A DNA stretch of 64,000 bases. It comes from G963665005 sp963665005. Lineage in GTDB: Bacteria; Bacillota; Clostridia; Christensenellales; SZUA-584. The notes under the pieces are model-generated. The model was not told the origin of the DNA. It saw only the letters and a program-made list of their open reading frames with translations, and ran no database searches. This document shows, one piece after another, positions 17,400 to 25,925 of the stretch. How positions within the stretch are numbered: the stretch's first letter is position 1; every line of letters begins with the position of its first letter. The position numbers and the translations under genes are program-made. The stretch is from NCBI GenBank assembly GCA_963665005.2, contig CAXXTQ010000001.1, positions 248,001 to 312,000 of the forward strand. Direction: 5' to 3'.

Positions 17400-18521
17400 C
17401 TATCCTTTTCTTCTGAATCTGGTATCCATAATAACAGCGCCCAGAATAATAATACCTTTGAAAATTGCTTTCATATCTGACTGCACGCCAAGTAATGAAA
17501 GCAAATTATTCAATACGCCAATCAGAAGCACACCGATAATAGTTCCCGCAAGCGTACCTATACCTCCAGACATGCTTGTACCGCCGATAACTACTGCTGC
17601 GATCGCATCAAGCTCTCCGCCCTGTGCGGTTTGCGGCGTCCCCGAGCCCAGTCTTGCGGTCACAAGTATTCCGCTTAACGCCGATAAGAGGCCTGATAAG
17701 CTATAGATTATCATAAGGTTTTTCTTTGTTTTTATACCCGCCAGCCGCGCCGCCTCATAGTTTCCGCCCATCGCATATATCTGTCTGCCAAACACAGTTT
17801 TATTTAAAATGAAATTAAGTATCAGTATCACAACAATAACGATTATAATTTGTATTGATATTCCCGATACTATCATTCCAAAATACTGAAAAAACGCAAT
17901 CAGAACCAAAGACAGTATTAGTTTGCTTGTTTTGCCAATCAACTCATTTCTATGAAATTTCCTATACGCAATAATATAATTGATTACTAATAAAACGCCC
18001 GCTGCGATTGCAATTACCAACGTAACTGTACTATCAATTTTTCCGCCCAGCACTTTGCTAAAGCTCGAGTCATCAATAGGAATAGCCGCCGAATTAGTAA
18101 GGACCAGTGCCAGCCCCCTGCATATTGTAAGGCCCGCCAATGTTGCAATAAAAGGCGGAACATCAAATCTTGTAATGAACAAACCGTGCAGCATACCAAT
18201 AGCAATACCGCTGAGCAGTGCAAATATAACGGCAAAATACCACCCCATACTTGCTGAAAGCAAAGCCACAACAACGCCACTTAGTGCCAGAACGCTGGCA
18301 ACGGATAAATCAATGCCTCCTGTCAGTATGACGAAGGTCATACCAAAAGCCAATAGGCTTGTTGCCGCAATTTGTACCAATACATTCATAATATTCAGCG
18401 GTTTTAAAAATGTATCACTCAATATTGCTGATATAATAATCAGTAGTACAAGCCCGAAAATGGATGTAAAATCTCTAATGTTAAAATTGATTAGTTTCCC
18501 CTTTTGTGTCTTTTTACCCAA
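17400..18521 (-). CDS. CUT2 sugar ABC transporter permease (region 2)
   Basis: A 373-residue RbsC-family permease with about nine hydrophobic segments. Landmarks are MTFVILTGGIDLSVASVLALSG (first half, shown in part), VPPFIATLAGLTICRGLALV and DAIAAVVIGGTSMSGGIG, the conserved coupling region. The start is taken as TTG at 18521 because GGGAGG lies eight bases upstream; a GTG at 18530 would put the site almost on the codon. It overlaps the ATPase stop by eight bases, so the two are translationally coupled. Only one permease gene is present in this locus, so the pore should be a homodimer, unlike the two-permease importer of region 1. It is the last gene before the terminator. Confidence 0.88.
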   Translation of the reverse strand: MGKKTQKGKLINFNIRDFTSIFGLVLLIIISAILSDTFLKPLNIMNVLVQIAATSLLAFGMTFVILTGGIDLSVASVLALSGVVVALLSASMGWYFAVIFALLSGIAIGMLHGLFITRFDVPPFIATLAGLTICRGLALVLTNSAAIPIDDSSFSKVLGGKIDSTVTLVIAIAAGVLLVINYIIAYRKFHRNELIGKTSKLILSLVLIAFFQYFGMIVSGISIQIIIVIVVILILNFILNKTVFGRQIYAMGGNYEAARLAGIKTKKNLMIIYSLSGLLSALSGILVTARLGSGTPQTAQGGELDAIAAVVIGGTSMSGGIGTLAGTIIGVLLIGVLNNLLSLLGVQSDMKAIFKGIIILGAVIMDTRFRRKG

Positions 18522-20055
18522 TGTGCACACCTCCCATTGCGTATCTTATTAATTGTTCTTCACCAGTCTCATCGCTTCTGCTTTCACCAGTGAACCGACC
18601 TTCTTTCATAACCAAAACTCTATCCGTTACACCTATAATTTCAGGCAATTCTGATGAAATCATAATGATCGATATTCCATCATTAGCCAATCGGCGAAGA
18701 ATCTTATAAATTTCTGCTTTCGTCCCTACATCTATACCGCGTGTCGGCTCATCTAATATAAAGACCTGAGGATAAGTTAACAACCATTTTGACAAAAGAA
18801 CTTTTTGCTGATTTCCGCCTGAAAGTTTTGCAATGTTATATGTCAACCCTGGTGTTTTAACACTTAATACTTTCACCATATCCTCGACTTGTTGCTTTTC
18901 TTTCGCCTTATTTATTGTCTTGAGCCCAAACAAAAAGTTCTTACACATATTTTTTATAGATACCAGCGAAATATTATGGCAAACGTTCATAGTTAATATC
19001 AAGCCGGTTTTTTTTCTGTCTTCTGTTACCATGGAAATTTTGTTTTGTATTGAATCTGCAGTATCTCTGATACTTAGCTTTTTATTGTTAAGCCATAACT
19101 CACCTGAAGATTTTATGGCTTTGCCTTCAAATAAAGAATGAACAAGCTCAGTCCTTCCTGCCCCAACCAAACCATATATACCAAGTATCTCGCCTTTCTT
19201 TAAATCAAACGACACATTATCAATGATCTTTTTGTCGGGATGTATCGGATCAAAAACACACCAGTCTTTTACCTTTAGAACTGTCTCTTCATGGTGCTGT
19301 GTATTTGGCCTGTCAGGATACATATCTTTCAATTCTCTTCCAACCATCCAACGGATTATATCGTCATTTGTTACATCGCTGACATTGGCGCTTTTGACAA
19401 AAGCACCATCTTTTAATACCGTCACTGCATCACAAATTTCAAATACTTCATTGAGCTTATGTGATACATAAATCATCGTTACACCTTTTTGTTTTAACTG
19501 CCTGATAATCCCATACAAAACCAGTGTTTCTTTGCTCGTTAGCGAACTCGTTGCTTCATCAAATATTAAAACCTCAGGTTCCTGAGCAATTGCTTTTGCA
19601 ATCTCTATCATCTGCATAATGCTTACAGTCAGATCACTCAACTTCATTTTTGGATCAATATCAAGCCCGACTTCCTTTAAAAAAACCGCTGCCTTTTCAT
19701 ATAAAGCCTTGTAATCTACCACGCCTCTTTTATTGGGCATATTACTTATAAAAATATTCTCTGCCACCGTCATATCATATATTACATTTAATTCCTGGTG
19801 TACGATTGCAATGCCCCTTTTCTCAGCATCCAATGTAGAAGCACATCTTAGTTCTTCATCCTTATAGACAACACTCCCCTGGTATTCTCCATACGGATAA
19901 ACTCCGGCTATTATCTTTGCTAATGTCGATTTCCCCGCACCGTTTTCTCCGCATAATGCCATTACCTGCCCTTTTTCTATGCTGAACGACACATCATCGA
20001 GCGCTTTAACTCCGGGAAATTCAATAGATACATTATTTATTTCCAGTATTGCCAT
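18514..20055 (-). CDS. CUT2 sugar ABC transporter ATPase (region 2)
   Basis: A tandem nucleotide-binding protein of 513 residues. Domain 1 has Walker A GENGAGKST and Walker B VLIFDEATSSL. Domain 2 has degenerate Walker A GLVGAGRTE, signature LSGGNQQK and a complete Walker B FILDEPTRGID, in contrast to the region 1 ATPase where that motif is altered. The ATG at 20055 is used because GGGAGA is directly upstream. It powers uptake through the permease at 17400 with the binding protein at 20115. Sequence layout is closest to MglA/XylG-type transporters, which carry pentoses or hexoses. Confidence 0.9.
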   Translation of the reverse strand: MAILEINNVSIEFPGVKALDDVSFSIEKGQVMALCGENGAGKSTLAKIIAGVYPYGEYQGSVVYKDEELRCASTLDAEKRGIAIVHQELNVIYDMTVAENIFISNMPNKRGVVDYKALYEKAAVFLKEVGLDIDPKMKLSDLTVSIMQMIEIAKAIAQEPEVLIFDEATSSLTSKETLVLYGIIRQLKQKGVTMIYVSHKLNEVFEICDAVTVLKDGAFVKSANVSDVTNDDIIRWMVGRELKDMYPDRPNTQHHEETVLKVKDWCVFDPIHPDKKIIDNVSFDLKKGEILGIYGLVGAGRTELVHSLFEGKAIKSSGELWLNNKKLSIRDTADSIQNKISMVTEDRKKTGLILTMNVCHNISLVSIKNMCKNFLFGLKTINKAKEKQQVEDMVKVLSVKTPGLTYNIAKLSGGNQQKVLLSKWLLTYPQVFILDEPTRGIDVGTKAEIYKILRRLANDGISIIMISSELPEIIGVTDRVLVMKEGRFTGESRSDETGEEQLIRYAMGGVHIG

Positions 20056-20080
20056 TCTCCCACTTCCCTTCAAGAGTATC

Positions 20081-20102
20081 GGGGCCGCACATCAGCGGCC
20101 CC
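20081..20102 (-). other. GC-rich intercistronic hairpin after the region 2 binding-protein gene
   Basis: GGGGCCGC (20081-20088) and GCGGCCCC (20095-20102) pair perfectly around a six-base loop, within flanking GTAT/ATAC arms. No T-run follows on the minus strand. It lies between the binding-protein stop and the ATPase start, as in region 1 and region 3. Confidence 0.75.
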
Positions 20103-20114
20103 ATACTATCACTA

Positions 20115-21233
20115 CTAGAACAAATCCGGGTATTTAACCTTGGCCATCGAAAGGTCGTCTGCTGAAACTAAGGCTATCGGCACAAACCATGTTAACTGGC
20201 CGCCTTTCGCCACATCGGCATTCTCTTTTTGAGTCACTGTTACCGAACCTTCAATATCCTCGCCTTTTACAATCGCAATGCCGGCTTCAACGATACGCTC
20301 ACCTGTCAGCATTGAGTTTAAGTCAACAACCTTCAAGTTGGCTCCTTCCTGAATCGCAATAACGGAATCTCTGTCATGATCAGAACCATAGAACCAAATC
20401 TTGTCTGCTACGCCGGCATCTTCTGCGGCCTGCATACAGCCAAGAGCCATTGTATCATTGTTTGCAAATATCGCCGCAATTTTGTTGTCATATTTAACAA
20501 GCGCATCCTGCGTCGTGTTCAATGCCAGCTGGCGATCCCAGTTTTCATGATATTGATGCACTGCCAAATTAAGATCAGGATACTTCTCCAAAATATTCAT
20601 GCAGCCCTGCGTGATATCTTCACACATCTGATCTCCTTTTGTACCCGAGATAACCATAACATTGCAAGGTTCTCCGTCCCAAACATTATCAACGAAATCC
20701 TGAACCTGCAACTCGCCGTCTTTAACGTTCTCTGTAACAAGCCATAAATCTGTAGACTCATTCATTATCAAAGCATTGAAGTTGATAACAGGAATGCCCG
20801 CATCTTTTGCTTTCATAACAATCTGAGCTGCTGCGTCGGAACGTGCAGGCTCAATAGCGATAACATCAACTTCTTTTGCAATGAAATCTTCTACCTGCTG
20901 TAACTGAACAGCAGGATCGTTTTCACAGCTCTGCCATACAACTTCGACACCCAGCTCTTCGCCTTTTGCCATGGCAGCATCTTTCATGAATGTATACACA
21001 GATTCTTTCATCGTCATATTGGTTACGCCAATAACGATTTTGTCATCCGTTGCAGCCTCTTGCACTGAAGTATCTTCTGATTCTTGAACGTCTGTATCTG
21101 CTGTTGCTGCTGTGGCATCTTCGCTCACCTGTGCTTCTTGTGCTTCTTGTGGTTCTGCTTCTTGTGCACATGCAGCAAACATTGCCACAACCATGCACAA
21201 AACTAAGAGAATAATCGCTAATTTCTTTTTCAT
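20115..21233 (-). CDS. CUT2 sugar-binding lipoprotein (region 2)
   Basis: 372 residues with a lipobox signal (VVAMFAAC) and an acidic, Glu/Ala-rich spacer containing repeated QEAQEAQ units, then a type 1 binding fold from about residue 65 (IVIGVTNMTMKESVYTFM). QQVEDFIAKEVDVIAIEPARSDAA and later ANNDTMALGCMQAAEDAG are typical of RbsB/MglB-like proteins. AAGGAGGAAGAAGG precedes the ATG. It captures the sugar handled by the enzymes encoded upstream. A 112-bp gap with a hairpin at 21255-21283 separates it from the Bfd-like gene, so it could be read from the long transcript or from its own promoter; no clear promoter was found there. Confidence 0.88.
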   Translation of the reverse strand: MKKKLAIILLVLCMVVAMFAACAQEAEPQEAQEAQVSEDATAATADTDVQESEDTSVQEAATDDKIVIGVTNMTMKESVYTFMKDAAMAKGEELGVEVVWQSCENDPAVQLQQVEDFIAKEVDVIAIEPARSDAAAQIVMKAKDAGIPVINFNALIMNESTDLWLVTENVKDGELQVQDFVDNVWDGEPCNVMVISGTKGDQMCEDITQGCMNILEKYPDLNLAVHQYHENWDRQLALNTTQDALVKYDNKIAAIFANNDTMALGCMQAAEDAGVADKIWFYGSDHDRDSVIAIQEGANLKVVDLNSMLTGERIVEAGIAIVKGEDIEGSVTVTQKENADVAKGGQLTWFVPIALVSADDLSMAKVKYPDLF

Positions 21234-21254
21234 CCTTCTTCCTCCTTTGGTATT

Positions 21255-21283
21255 TTTTCAATAAAGGTACCGTTTATTGAAAA
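21255..21283. other. Stem-loop upstream of the region 2 binding-protein gene
   Basis: TTTTCAATAAA (21255-21265) pairs with TTTATTGAAAA (21273-21283) around a seven-base loop. It lies in the leader of the binding-protein gene, about 20 bases before its start. The minus strand has an A-run after it, not a T-run, so it is not a terminator in that direction; a leader or processing structure is possible. Confidence 0.45.
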
Positions 21284-21345
21284 TATATAATTCTTAATAT
21301 TTTTCCAATTTGCCTATAATCGTGGTGTATAAACCAACTGGTTTT

Positions 21346-21621
21346 CTACTCCTTATTCAGTGCAGACGCTTTTATCGGCCTAAGCGGAGCACGTTTAGTG
21401 AACGGTTTTATCTCTTCAGCCGATATGCCTGTTTCTTCGCGAATCATGCGGGATATTATTGTCGAGCAGCTTTTTGACTGACACATACCCATTCCGGCAC
21501 GCGTCGCTCTTTTTACAGAGTCAAGATCATGGCAGCCGCTTCGAATCGCGTCGAGTATCTGTTTTTTTGTAACCTCTTCACAACGGCAGATAATAATATT
21601 GTCATCTTTATTTTCTTTCAT
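21346..21621 (-). CDS. Bfd-like [2Fe-2S] protein
   Basis: A 91-residue iron-sulfur protein. Cys12, Cys14, Cys47 and Cys52 give the C-x-C...C-x4-C pattern of bacterioferritin-associated-ferredoxin (BFD-like) domains (IICRCEEVTKKQI and GMGMCQSKSC). In HcnB, OoxA and nitrite-reductase-type proteins this domain is fused to the C-terminus of the FAD subunit; here it is a separate gene in the same operon as a short FAD subunit (22139-23227), so the fused protein appears to be split. The ATG at 21621 is chosen because GGAGG lies seven bases upstream; it begins three bases before the stop of the ferredoxin gene. Its role is probably electron transfer inside the dehydrogenase complex. Confidence 0.8.
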   Translation of the reverse strand: MKENKDDNIIICRCEEVTKKQILDAIRSGCHDLDSVKRATRAGMGMCQSKSCSTIISRMIREETGISAEEIKPFTKRAPLRPIKASALNKE

Positions 21622-21623
21622 TT

Positions 21624-22136
21624 TCAAACCTCCGATATTCTTTGTATGCCGCGTACAATATGTGCATTTTCTGCCGGTATCGAAATTGTAATTACTTTTG
21701 TCTGGTCATATGATTTCGGGCTGACTACCTTTTCAATCGTTGCGTTGCACACTACGTTGCCTTCGCGGTCTGTTGCTTTTACTTTAGACCCTTTGTCCGG
21801 AACCGGCAGATATTCATAAGCGAACGTTACTGCCGCGCGGCCTTTTGCATAATCCGTATCAACAAGGAATATTGCAAGGCCGGGGCATACTGCGACGCAC
21901 ATACCGCAGCCGGTACACTTTTCGGGTATAACTTGTGGCAGGTTTGTAATATTATCACCAACCTGTATCGCGCCATGCGGGCACACTGTTTCGCAAGGAT
22001 TACAGGGGATCTTTTCCGCACACTCGATCATCACCAGTGCTCCTTTTTTGGATTCAAGCGCTTCTATATCATAGCCTGGTGTTTTTATTAACGTTTCCTG
22101 ATCTAAAATGCCCGAAACTTTTGCTTTTTTTAACAT
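21624..22136 (-). CDS. 4Fe-4S ferredoxin subunit of the FAD dehydrogenase complex
   Basis: 170 residues with two [4Fe-4S] motifs: PCNPCETVCPHGAI near residue 50 (first Cys pair close together, so one cluster may be atypical) and CTGCGMCVAVCPGLAIFL near residue 80. A C-terminal beta-rich segment of about 75 residues has no motif I recognise. The start at 22136 has GGGGGT six bases upstream and lies two bases after the stop of the FAD subunit gene. The protein should pass electrons from the FAD/[2Fe-2S] core to a carrier or to the membrane. A dedicated ferredoxin of this kind fits an anaerobe that cannot use oxygen as acceptor. Confidence 0.82.
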   Translation of the reverse strand: MLKKAKVSGILDQETLIKTPGYDIEALESKKGALVMIECAEKIPCNPCETVCPHGAIQVGDNITNLPQVIPEKCTGCGMCVAVCPGLAIFLVDTDYAKGRAAVTFAYEYLPVPDKGSKVKATDREGNVVCNATIEKVVSPKSYDQTKVITISIPAENAHIVRGIQRISEV

Positions 22137-22138
22137 AT

Positions 22139-23227
22139 CTATACCCCCATTACCTGTCTTTTGCATTCTGCTATTTTTTCTCCATGCGCACCGCTTCTTA
22201 GCTCATACATATTCTCAGTCATTTTTTCTTTGAGTTCTTGAGCCAACTTGCCGGGTATGAACCCCAAAGCAGCAGCGGACATAACACCAGCCAGTTTGCC
22301 TTCCTCTATAGCAACGGAGGCTTCTTCTATACCAGACACATCGCCCGCAATATATAATCCTTCGATTGTTGTTTCCATATCACAATTATGACGCGGCACA
22401 TATCCTCCAAGAAGTCCGGAAAAGGTGAATTCACAACCAAGCATCCAGCAAAGCTCCGTCATAGGATGCAAACCGACTGCGATACAAACCAAATCGGCAT
22501 CAATATCACGTTCTGTTCCCGCTATTGGTTTGAATCTTTCGTCAACATCGGCAATGGTCACTTTTTCTACGCCTTTCTCGCCGTGCGCTTCTACAATCGT
22601 CGTCTTTGTTAAGATAGGCACGCCTGCACGCCTTATTTTGCTTGCGTGTACCAGATATCCCCCGATACTTGGCGCCGCTTCGACAAGCGCTACTACATCA
22701 ACACCAGCCTGCATAAGCTGATATGATACAATCAGCCCAACATTGCCCGAGCCTACAACTACAGCCTTTTTGCCCGGACGCACTTTACGGATATTCATTA
22801 ATGTCTGCGCTGCTCCTGCGCCTATGATTCCCGGAAGCGTCGAATTAGGAAACGCAAGCGTGTTTTCCGATGCGCCCGTCGCAATGATGATTTTCTTGGC
22901 TTCTATCATCATAGTCTTTTCATCCGCGATTGTAATTCCGATACGAAATCCGGGAAACAGCCCCCAGGCAATCGTATCTAAAAAGATTTCAACACCCGAT
23001 TCCTGTACGTTTTTGACCAGCTCTTCTGCAATCCTAAAGCCTCTCGTCCCTGCATGGTGCGTTTTCGAACCAAAAAACTTATGTATCTGCTTAAATAGCT
23101 GCCCTCCGGGCACTTTATTCTCGTCAAAAATACAAACTTTTGCGCCGCTTAACGCCGCTTCATATGCAGCAGAAAGGCCGGCGGGCCCCGCTCCGATTAT
23201 TGCAATATCAAACGTTTTTTTATTCAT
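22139..23227 (-). CDS. FAD/NAD(P)-binding oxidoreductase subunit (HcnB/OoxA-like)
   Basis: A 362-residue two-dinucleotide-binding-domain protein. The first Rossmann motif is IIGAGPAGLSAAYEAA at the N-terminus and the second is VVVGSGNVGL near residue 160; LYIAGDVSGIEEASVA is the FAD-ribityl region near residue 295. The family includes HcnB, the A subunits of octopine/nopaline oxidases, and subunits of proline and hydroxyproline dehydrogenases. It ends where these relatives would continue into a BFD-like iron-sulfur domain; that domain is the separate gene at 21346-21621. It overlaps the HcnA-like gene by eight bases. Likely role: electron-transfer partner of the DAO-type catalytic subunit (23554-24822). 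Confidence 0.82.
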   Translation of the reverse strand: MNKKTFDIAIIGAGPAGLSAAYEAALSGAKVCIFDENKVPGGQLFKQIHKFFGSKTHHAGTRGFRIAEELVKNVQESGVEIFLDTIAWGLFPGFRIGITIADEKTMMIEAKKIIIATGASENTLAFPNSTLPGIIGAGAAQTLMNIRKVRPGKKAVVVGSGNVGLIVSYQLMQAGVDVVALVEAAPSIGGYLVHASKIRRAGVPILTKTTIVEAHGEKGVEKVTIADVDERFKPIAGTERDIDADLVCIAVGLHPMTELCWMLGCEFTFSGLLGGYVPRHNCDMETTIEGLYIAGDVSGIEEASVAIEEGKLAGVMSAAALGFIPGKLAQELKEKMTENMYELRSGAHGEKIAECKRQVMGV

Positions 23228-23540
23228 AGTATTGGCTCCAATCTCCGTGCCCTTGCTGTATCTGCACTTTCATGCCGTCTTTTACAAACGTTACGCATGT
23301 TCTTGTATTAGGCACGCCGTCAACGACCATTAAACAGTCGGAACAATATCCAATCGCGCAAAACAACCCTCTTGCATGATGTTTCTTGGGCGTATATCTT
23401 GACACCCGCTCTCCTGCCGCCCAAAGAGCGGCCGCTATGGTATCCCCCTCAAAAGCTTCTATGGGTTTACCTTCAATATATATCGTGACAGGTTTCCCGG
23501 TCTTTATTTCTCCAAATATAGGATGATTTTTAATTCGCAT
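23220..23540 (-). CDS. (2Fe-2S)-binding subunit (HcnA/SoxA N-terminal-like)
   Basis: A 106-residue protein of the small iron-sulfur subunit family of HcnA, opine oxidase and heterotetrameric sarcosine oxidase. GDTIAAALWAAGERV is the family's N-terminal helix, and the cluster cysteines lie in GLFCAIGYCSDCLMV and RTC. AAGGAGGAAAGTAA precedes the ATG, and the end overlaps the next gene by eight bases, so the subunits should be made in fixed ratio. It is the smallest part of a five-gene electron-transfer set (21346-24822). Confidence 0.83.
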   Translation of the reverse strand: MRIKNHPIFGEIKTGKPVTIYIEGKPIEAFEGDTIAAALWAAGERVSRYTPKKHHARGLFCAIGYCSDCLMVVDGVPNTRTCVTFVKDGMKVQIQQGHGDWSQYYE

Positions 23541-23553
23541 TTACTTTCCTCCT

Positions 23554-24822
23554 TTACCGCTCTGCTGTTAAATCATAAGGTACTTTATATTCTTTCTCAC
23601 GGCCATGCCTTTTCGCGGCCAGATAATCGTGCAGTATGCTTAAATCGTACGGATCAGGCCATTCAAATTTCTGCCCTAAGAATCTTCCCGGATTATAGAG
23701 GCTCATATCAATATCCAGCGATACTTTATCCCGAGTTATCAAATCTGTCATAATCTTGCCTACTGTACATTCCTGAGAGATACCGGCTGCAAACCCAGCA
23801 GCTATTAGCAAGCCTTCCGTGAGTGTCGATTTACCGATAAGCGGCATGGCATCTGGCGCAAACCCCATCGTACCCGTCCATGCGCGTATGATCTTTAAAT
23901 TTTTTAATGATGGGAATATCTCGCTTAGATAATACCCAAGCCTTTTGACTTCATCAAATGTAATTACTTCATTGTAATAGCCAACTCTCTTTTCTCTTGG
24001 GTGCGCCGGCCCGCCTATAGTCAGGTTGCCCGTTGCTGTCTGTGTCCCGCCGTATGCAAACTCTCCATTTAGCAGCATTTCAAACGACTGCGGCGGTACC
24101 GGTCCAATCGCCTCCGTTGCACAGGCAATCTCTCGTACGGGTAACACACATTGCGTTTCTTTTCCTAAAAACTTTGCCCAAGCGTTCGCGCAATTAATTA
24201 CCCACTTAGAGTAAATAGGCCCTTTGTCCGTCATAACTCCTTTTACTCTGTCATTTTCTATTAATATTTTTTCAACTTTTGTATGTGTATAAATCTTTGC
24301 TCCATACTTTTGTGCTCCCCGCGCAAACGCATGTACCATTTTGTAGGGAGCCAGATTTCCGTCGCTCGGCCGGTATCTTGAACCAAAAACATGCTTTTCA
24401 TTAAGTGTCGGCATACATTCCAAAGTCTCTTTTTTGTTGAGCAACTCTATCTCATCATCGCCTTGCGAACGCTGGATCTTAAGTAAATCTTCCAGTTCCT
24501 GATATTCTTTTTCGTTGACCGCGATGTCAAGGCATCCAATATGGCGAAATTCAAAATCAATGTCCAATTCCTGCTGGTATTCTTTAAGCAGTTTTGTATT
24601 CTCTCGCGTAAACCGAAGGCGCTGATCCGTTTTATCAATATTGTTTTCACGGCCGTAACAATGCACAACCATACCGCCGCAACGTCCGGTTGCTCCCGAA
24701 GCTAAGTTGCGCATTTCGCATAACGCGACATCCAAGCCTGCTTTTGCGAGCTGAAACGCTGTCGCGGATCCCATTGCGCCGCCCCCTATGATGACAACGT
24801 CCGCGCTTTTTACATTACTCAT
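23554..24822 (-). CDS. DAO-family FAD-dependent dehydrogenase (catalytic subunit, HcnC/SoxB-like)
   Basis: A 422-residue FAD-dependent oxidoreductase. The N-terminal GGGAMGSATAFQLAKAGLDV is the FAD-binding motif, followed by GATGRCGGMVVHC. A region near residue 265 (GNLTIGGPAH) and FAPDAMPLIGKSTL near 335 are typical of SoxB/HcnC/glycine-oxidase members, which oxidise the carbon-nitrogen bond of secondary amines or D-amino acids. It lies after the aldose-epimerase-like gene and before its likely partners. In a sugar-uptake operon, sugar-amine or opine-like compounds are attractive substrates, but that is inference. The last 50 residues (EFKVPYDLTAER-like basic tail) extend past the usual domain end. 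Confidence 0.82.
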   Translation of the reverse strand: MSNVKSADVVIIGGGAMGSATAFQLAKAGLDVALCEMRNLASGATGRCGGMVVHCYGRENNIDKTDQRLRFTRENTKLLKEYQQELDIDFEFRHIGCLDIAVNEKEYQELEDLLKIQRSQGDDEIELLNKKETLECMPTLNEKHVFGSRYRPSDGNLAPYKMVHAFARGAQKYGAKIYTHTKVEKILIENDRVKGVMTDKGPIYSKWVINCANAWAKFLGKETQCVLPVREIACATEAIGPVPPQSFEMLLNGEFAYGGTQTATGNLTIGGPAHPREKRVGYYNEVITFDEVKRLGYYLSEIFPSLKNLKIIRAWTGTMGFAPDAMPLIGKSTLTEGLLIAAGFAAGISQECTVGKIMTDLITRDKVSLDIDMSLYNPGRFLGQKFEWPDPYDLSILHDYLAAKRHGREKEYKVPYDLTAER

Positions 24823-24883
24823 CTGTTTGTCACTCCAATCTGTTCTATATAAAATATTTTATTATTTATGCCAATAGCTCCTA

Positions 24884-25921
24884 CTATAGTTCGAAAAATT
24901 TCAGCCTTAAATCAAACTCTTTTTTTGCAAAGCCGCCGATGGTATCGACCCTGCCGTTCTTTTTCTCACTTTCCATACCGCTGATATATGAATTGCCCGG
25001 TTCTATGCCAAGCACATATTCACACGACCTTAGAGATTTCCATTCGGTCAATATCGGCAATGTACTATTATCGTAGCTAAGCTGTACCCCAATTCCCAAT
25101 ACCGGGTTTTCTAGTGATACAATACATGTATTGCCCTTCTTTGGCTTTGGTTTATGAAAAAAACATTGCTCCTCAAACTCATCCACCGGCTTTGTATACT
25201 CGTCCCATTGTTTGATGCCTTTCGCCGCCGCGTCGCTACGCGGCTTTATCTCTGCCAAGCTTTCCGGAAAAAACATATTAATGTCTTCAGAAACAAATGG
25301 GAATCCAAAATTAAAATGGTACAATATCAAATATTCTGTGGATTCCGGTTCTAAATTCTCAAGCACATCGTGTATATGAACCTCATTGCTTGCCATGCTC
25401 ACCGTAATCTCGCGCCTCAATTGAAGATGATGCGCGCCGAGCATTGCATCCGATACCGTTCCACCTGCTTTTATGATGTAATCGTCTTTCTCCCATAATG
25501 TTTTCGTCCATGACCCATCGCATGGCGTAATTCCCAGCCTTCCGTGCGCATGTTGGAAGTGTCCGTTCTTGTCAATATAATCCGGCCCCGTGTTTTTCAG
25601 CCCGCATGTCCAGAGCATCCCGCCGCCGAAATACCTGTCGAATTCACCAAGTACCGGATGCGTATGGCTTGGCGCATGCATACCGGTTTTGGACTGCCAA
25701 GCAAAGTTTATACCCTTAAAGGAAAGAGAGCTAATGTCAAGACATTTGTCGGGCAGCAGCTCAAGCATTAAACCATTACCGTTTCTGATATGGTATATGC
25801 GCATTCCGCCCGCTTTTCCGCCTGAAATTACCGACTCTTTAACACCGGCTATTTGAGAAATATTACCGGCGTACTTCAGCATCTCATTCCTTGAATACCT
25901 TTTCCCAAGAAGCGTCACCAT
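24884..25921 (-). CDS. DUF4432 family, aldose 1-epimerase-like protein
   Basis: A 345-residue beta-sandwich protein matching the DUF4432/aldose-epimerase superfamily by the pattern LMLELLPDKCLDI, FGGGMLWTCGLKN, HGRLGITPC and HHLQLRREITVS. The His in QHAHGR and the Glu in GIEPGN are candidates for the catalytic pair by analogy with mutarotases. These proteins are thought to interconvert anomers or epimers of uncommon sugars; the true activity of most is unknown. The ATG at 25921 follows AGAGGA, five bases after the stop of the neighbouring gene. It lies next to another epimerase-like protein with little similarity to it, so two different unmasking steps may be involved. Confidence 0.75.
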   Translation of the reverse strand: MVTLLGKRYSRNEMLKYAGNISQIAGVKESVISGGKAGGMRIYHIRNGNGLMLELLPDKCLDISSLSFKGINFAWQSKTGMHAPSHTHPVLGEFDRYFGGGMLWTCGLKNTGPDYIDKNGHFQHAHGRLGITPCDGSWTKTLWEKDDYIIKAGGTVSDAMLGAHHLQLRREITVSMASNEVHIHDVLENLEPESTEYLILYHFNFGFPFVSEDINMFFPESLAEIKPRSDAAAKGIKQWDEYTKPVDEFEEQCFFHKPKPKKGNTCIVSLENPVLGIGVQLSYDNSTLPILTEWKSLRSCEYVLGIEPGNSYISGMESEKKNGRVDTIGGFAKKEFDLRLKFFEL

Positions 25922-25925
25922 AGGC

